Assembly: GCF_900157375.1 (NCBI RefSeq)
Contig: NZ_LT721901.1
Location: 5,475,685 to 5,539,684 of the forward strand
Direction of reading: 5' to 3'
DNA length: 64,000 nucleotides
Source of the DNA: Mycobacterium rhizamassiliense
Lineage (GTDB): Bacteria; Actinomycetota; Actinomycetes; Mycobacteriales; Mycobacteriaceae
The position numbers were made by a program, and so were the translations under genes. Numbering within the stretch: the first letter of the stretch is position 1; every line of letters starts with the position of its first letter. The notes under the pieces were generated by a model, which made no database searches, was not told the origin of the DNA, and saw only the letters and a program-made list of their open reading frames with translations. Positions 60,705 to 64,000 of this stretch are shown here, in pieces.

Positions 60705-61979
60705 ATGTGCGAACCGGCGGCCGATGCGTCCGGCAGCACTGAACCCGAACCCACCCCGCTACTTCATCCCGCCGAGGGGGTTCCCGAGCTTTCGGTCACC
60801 GTCCGCCAGATCGCGGCGGCCGCGGAATTCCTGGACGGCGGACACGGCCCGTTCGCGGTGGACGCCGAGCGGGCGTCGGGCTTCCGCTACTCCAACCGCG
60901 CGTACCTCATTCAGATCCGCCGGGCCGGCGCCGGCACCGTGCTCATCGACCCGGTCAGCCACGACGCCGACCCGCTGACCGCGCTGCAGCCGCTTGCCGA
61001 AGTGCTGGCCAAGGACGAATGGATCCTGCACTCCGCCGATCAGGATCTGCCGTGCCTGGCCGAGGTCGGCCTGCACCCGCCCGCGCTCTACGACACCGAG
61101 CTCGCCGGGCGGCTGGCCGGCTTCGACCGCGTGAACCTGGCCACCATGGTCGAGCGGCTGCTGGGATTCGGGTTGGTCAAGGGCCACGGCGCGGCCGACT
61201 GGTCCAAGCGACCGCTGCCCAGCGAATGGCTGAACTACGCCGCCCTGGACGTCGAGCTGCTGATCGAGCTGCGCAATGCGATCGCGCAGGTGCTGGCCGA
61301 CCAGGGTGAAACTGATTGGGCTGCACAGGAATTCGAATACTTAAGGAGCGCGGGCGCCCGGGAGGCCGCGCCGGCGGTGCGCCGGGACCGCTGGCGGCGG
61401 ACGTCGGGAATCCACAAGGTGCGCGACCGGCGCGGCCTGGCCGCGGTCCGCGAGCTATGGCTGACCCGCGACGTCATCGCCCAGCGCCGCGACGTCGCCC
61501 CGCGCCGCATTCTGCCGGACTCGGCGATCATCGACGCGGCCATCGCCAACCCGAAATCGGTCGAGGAGCTGGTGGCGTTGCCGGTGTTCGGCGGGCGCAA
61601 CCAACGCCGTAGCGCCTCGGTGTGGCTGGGGGCGCTGCAGGCGGCCCGGGATAGCCGCAATCAGCCCGAGGATGCCGAGCCGCCCAACGGGCCGCCGCCG
61701 GCGGCGCGCTGGAGCCGGCGCAAACCCGAGGCCGCTGCGCGGCTGGAGGCGGCCCGGGCCGGGCTGGCGGAGGTGTCGCAGCGGGTGGGCGTGCCGGCCG
61801 AAAACCTGATCTCCCCCGACCTGGTGCGGCGATTGTGCTGGGACTGGGAAGCCGTCGCGGACCCGGTCACGGCCGTCGAGGACTTCCTGCGCGCCGGGCA
61901 GGCGCGGCCGTGGCAGCGCGAACTCGTGGTGGAAGCCCTTGCCAGGGCGGTCCAGCCGCCGGCCGAGGCCGCCGACTAG
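60705..61979 (+). CDS. RNase D-like 3'-5' exonuclease with HRDC domain
   Basis: A 424-residue DEDD exonuclease (Rv2681): FAVDAERASGFRY (first acidic pair), LHSADQDLPCL (second Asp), and WLNYAALDVELLIEL (Tyr and last Asp). A HRDC domain (AVRELWLTRDVIAQRRDVAP, then NPKSVEELVAL) follows. Trims the 3' ends of stable RNAs. It begins 1 base after the DUF3000 stop. It converges with dxs1, and the two stops share CTAG (61976-61979). Confidence 0.88.
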   Translation: MCEPAADASGSTEPEPTPLLHPAEGVPELSVTVRQIAAAAEFLDGGHGPFAVDAERASGFRYSNRAYLIQIRRAGAGTVLIDPVSHDADPLTALQPLAEVLAKDEWILHSADQDLPCLAEVGLHPPALYDTELAGRLAGFDRVNLATMVERLLGFGLVKGHGAADWSKRPLPSEWLNYAALDVELLIELRNAIAQVLADQGETDWAAQEFEYLRSAGAREAAPAVRRDRWRRTSGIHKVRDRRGLAAVRELWLTRDVIAQRRDVAPRRILPDSAIIDAAIANPKSVEELVALPVFGGRNQRRSASVWLGALQAARDSRNQPEDAEPPNGPPPAARWSRRKPEAAARLEAARAGLAEVSQRVGVPAENLISPDLVRRLCWDWEAVADPVTAVEDFLRAGQARPWQRELVVEALARAVQPPAEAAD

Positions 61980-63889
61980 TCGAGGTGCTCGCGGATCTCC
62001 GCTTCGGACTCCGAACTGCTCAGCGCCGCAACCCAACCGGTGATCCGGCGGGCCACGTCCTGGTCGGTGAGGCCGAGCTCGGCCAGCACCTCGCCGCGCG
62101 AGGCGTGTTCGAAGAACTCCTGGGGCAGGCCGACGTCGCGGCAGTGCACGTCGATGTCCGCGCGCCGCAGCACGGCCGACACCGCCGATCCCACCCCGCC
62201 GTTGACGCCGTTGTCCTCGAGCGTGACGACCAGCTTGTGCTGCTCGGCCAGCTCGAGGACGCCGTCGGGCACCGGCAGCACCCAGCGCGGGTCGATCACG
62301 GTCACGCCGATGCCCTGGGTGTGCAGGCGCTTGGCCACCGCCAGTGCCATCCGCGCGAAATCGCCGACCCCGACCAACAGCACGTCGTGGTTGGACCCGC
62401 TGGCCGGTACCGAGAGCACGTCGACCCCGACCCGCCGCTCCAACGCGGGAATGTCTTCTCCCACATCGCCTTTGGGGAACCGTATCGCGGTGGGGCCGTC
62501 GTCGACGTCGAGCGCCTCGCCGAGTTCCTCGCGCAGCCGGGTACCGTCCCGGGGTGCGGCCACCCGGATGCCGGGCACGATGCCCAGCAGCGACAGGTCC
62601 CACATGCCGTTGTGGCTGGGGCCGTCGGAGCCGGTGACGCCGGCCCGGTCGAGCACCATGGTGACGGGCAGCTTGTGCAGCGCGACGTCCATCATGATCT
62701 GGTCGAACGCCCGGTTGAGGAAGGTCGAGTAGATGGCCACCACCGGGTGCATCCCGCCCATCGCGAGCCCCGCCGCCGACGTCATCGCGTGCTGCTCGGC
62801 GATGCCGACGTCGAACAGCCGGTCCGGGAACTGCTGCCCGAACGCCGTCAACCCGGTGGGCCCCGGCATCGCCGCCGTGATGGCCACGATGTCGCGGCGG
62901 GTGCGGGCGTGGCCGATCAGCGCGTCGGAGAAGGTCGTCGTCCAGCCCGGGCCCGCGATCTTGGTGGCCTGCCCGGTGATCGGGTCGATCGGGACCGTCG
63001 AATGCATCTGCTCGGCCTCGTCGGCCTCGGCGGGCGCATAGCCCATGCCCTTGCGGGTGGCGACATGCACGATCACCGGGCCGCCGAAGCCGCGCGCGTG
63101 GCGCAGCGCGGCCTCCACCGCGCGCTCGTCGTGGCCGTCGACCGGGCCCACGTATTTCAGCCCCAGGTCGGTGAACAACAGTTGTGGCGACAGCGAGTCC
63201 TTGATGCCGGCCTTGACGCTGTGCATGAAGCGGTAGGCGATCTTGCCGAACAGCGGCATGGACCGGACCACGTCGCGGCCCTTCTCCAGCACCTGTTCGT
63301 AGGCCGGCTGCAACCGCAGCGTCGCCAGGTGGTCGGCGACGCCGCCGATCGTGGGCGCGTAGCTGCGGCCGTTGTCGTTGACGACGACGATCACCCGGCG
63401 GCGGGAGGCGGCGATGTTGTTCAGCGCCTCCCAGCACATGCCGCCGGTCAGGGCGCCGTCACCCACGACGGCGACGACGTGCCGGTTGCGGTGGCCGGTC
63501 AGCTCGAACGCCTTCGCCAGCCCGTCGGCGTAGGACAGGGACGCGCTGGCGTGGCTGGACTCGACCCAGTCGTGCTCGCTCTCGGCGCGCGACGGGTATC
63601 CCGACAGCCCGCCCTTCTTACGCAGGTTTTCGAAGTCGTGGGAGCGGCCCGTCAGCATCTTGTGCACGTAGGCCTGGTGGCCGGTGTCGAAGATGATCGG
63701 ATCGTGTGGAGAATCGAACACCCGGTGCAGCGCCAGCGTCAGCTCGACGACCCCGAGATTCGGCCCCAGATGCCCGCCCGTGGCAGCCACCTTGTGAATC
63801 AGGAACTCGCGAATCTCTGCCGCCAGATCGCGTAGTTGCTGTTGGGAAAGGTGCTGCAGATCAGCGGGCCCACGGATCTGTTCCAGCAT
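61976..63889 (-). CDS. dxs1: 1-Deoxy-D-xylulose-5-phosphate synthase
   Basis: A 637-residue thiamine-diphosphate enzyme (Rv2682c), first step of the MEP isoprenoid pathway (pyruvate plus glyceraldehyde 3-phosphate). Residues 143-158 carry the ThDP motif GDG...NN; FDTGHQAYVHKMLTGR is the N-terminal substrate region, and the transketolase-like pyrimidine domain includes DVGIAEQHAMTSAAGLA with the conserved Glu. Dxs supplies decaprenyl phosphate and menaquinone precursors. Confidence 0.96.
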   Translation of the reverse strand: MLEQIRGPADLQHLSQQQLRDLAAEIREFLIHKVAATGGHLGPNLGVVELTLALHRVFDSPHDPIIFDTGHQAYVHKMLTGRSHDFENLRKKGGLSGYPSRAESEHDWVESSHASASLSYADGLAKAFELTGHRNRHVVAVVGDGALTGGMCWEALNNIAASRRRVIVVVNDNGRSYAPTIGGVADHLATLRLQPAYEQVLEKGRDVVRSMPLFGKIAYRFMHSVKAGIKDSLSPQLLFTDLGLKYVGPVDGHDERAVEAALRHARGFGGPVIVHVATRKGMGYAPAEADEAEQMHSTVPIDPITGQATKIAGPGWTTTFSDALIGHARTRRDIVAITAAMPGPTGLTAFGQQFPDRLFDVGIAEQHAMTSAAGLAMGGMHPVVAIYSTFLNRAFDQIMMDVALHKLPVTMVLDRAGVTGSDGPSHNGMWDLSLLGIVPGIRVAAPRDGTRLREELGEALDVDDGPTAIRFPKGDVGEDIPALERRVGVDVLSVPASGSNHDVLLVGVGDFARMALAVAKRLHTQGIGVTVIDPRWVLPVPDGVLELAEQHKLVVTLEDNGVNGGVGSAVSAVLRRADIDVHCRDVGLPQEFFEHASRGEVLAELGLTDQDVARRITGWVAALSSSESEAEIREHLD

Positions 63890-63954
63890 TGGGCCAGTCT
63901 ACGCAGCGGTGCGCAGGATCAGCAGGATCGAGTTCTGGCGGTGGGCGACTTACG

Positions 63955-64000
63955 GACGGCCGAACTGCGCGGCGAGCAGGTCGTGAAGTTCGGGATCCGC
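63955..64000 (-). CDS. C-terminal end of a further minus-strand gene
   Basis: The minus strand reads ADPELHDLLAAQFGRP and TAA at 63955-63957. Only 15-16 codons are visible. Gap to dxs1 start is about 65 bases. The product is unidentified. Confidence 0.45.

Overview
The window is high-GC chromosomal DNA of a slow-growing nontuberculous Mycobacterium, probably near the M. avium complex. Two pieces of gene order support this. DedA plus a STAS protein (8667-10545), with a hemerythrin nearby, recall the Rv2633c-Rv2638 part of M. tuberculosis. The right arm, 39546-63889, follows Rv2667-Rv2682c almost gene for gene: clpC2, secreted protein, GNAT, zapE, ribD, lipoprotein hydrolase, aftC, msrB, methyltransferase, chdC, cgoX, hemE, echA15, DUF3000, RNase D, dxs1. 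Identifications come from motifs and remembered family features; no search was run. No insertion sequence, prophage gene or CRISPR array was seen.

Left arm (1-17.2 kb): an HTH regulator and 7Fe ferredoxin face a DUF2249-cupin gene across a near-perfect palindrome. Then come a methyltransferase, an EthR-like TetR regulator, a coupled Rieske/hemerythrin pair, an exported polysaccharide deacetylase, two acyl-CoA ligases, an SGNH hydrolase, DedA, a TetR regulator, a STAS protein with Cys at the usual phospho-Ser site, a mycothiol-family protein, a TauE/SafE transporter, SDR, exported and MBL proteins and an enoyl-CoA hydratase.

Accessory block (17.2-40 kb): a zinc-ribbon-like protein, a UlaG-type hydrolase and a GNAT enzyme precede the most unusual locus. 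This is a 1042-residue membrane-anchored protein with an internal GNAT domain related to the neighbouring GNAT enzyme, coupled to an APC-type permease whose cytoplasmic tail holds six tandem 16-residue repeats. The pair ends at a tRNA array (Val-CAC on minus; Gly-GCC, Cys-GCA and Val-GAC on plus). Beyond the tRNAs lie an IclR-controlled catabolic operon (SDR, acetoacetate-decarboxylase-like, two amidohydrolases), four DUF732 secreted proteins, a hemophore-like protein, an orphan PstS with a glycosyltransferase, a CtaG-like protein, and several very small genes including a four-cysteine exported peptide.

Right arm (40-64 kb): the conserved core is interrupted at 46.8-55 kb by an amidohydrolase and a GntR-flanked catabolic cluster (P450, two dihydrodipicolinate-reductase-like enzymes, a substrate-binding-fold protein without signal peptide, an SDR and a mycofactocin-type SDR). 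Two nearly identical 17-bp GntR-type operators sit at the two promoters of that cluster. The heme genes hemE, cgoX, chdC and a methyltransferase follow as a tightly packed operon, and dxs1 closes the window.

Regulatory DNA is unusually legible here: at least ten leaderless promoters (TANNNT, 6-7 bases, then ATG or GTG), several perfect operators, and a 46-bp intergenic repeat present twice in opposite orientation.
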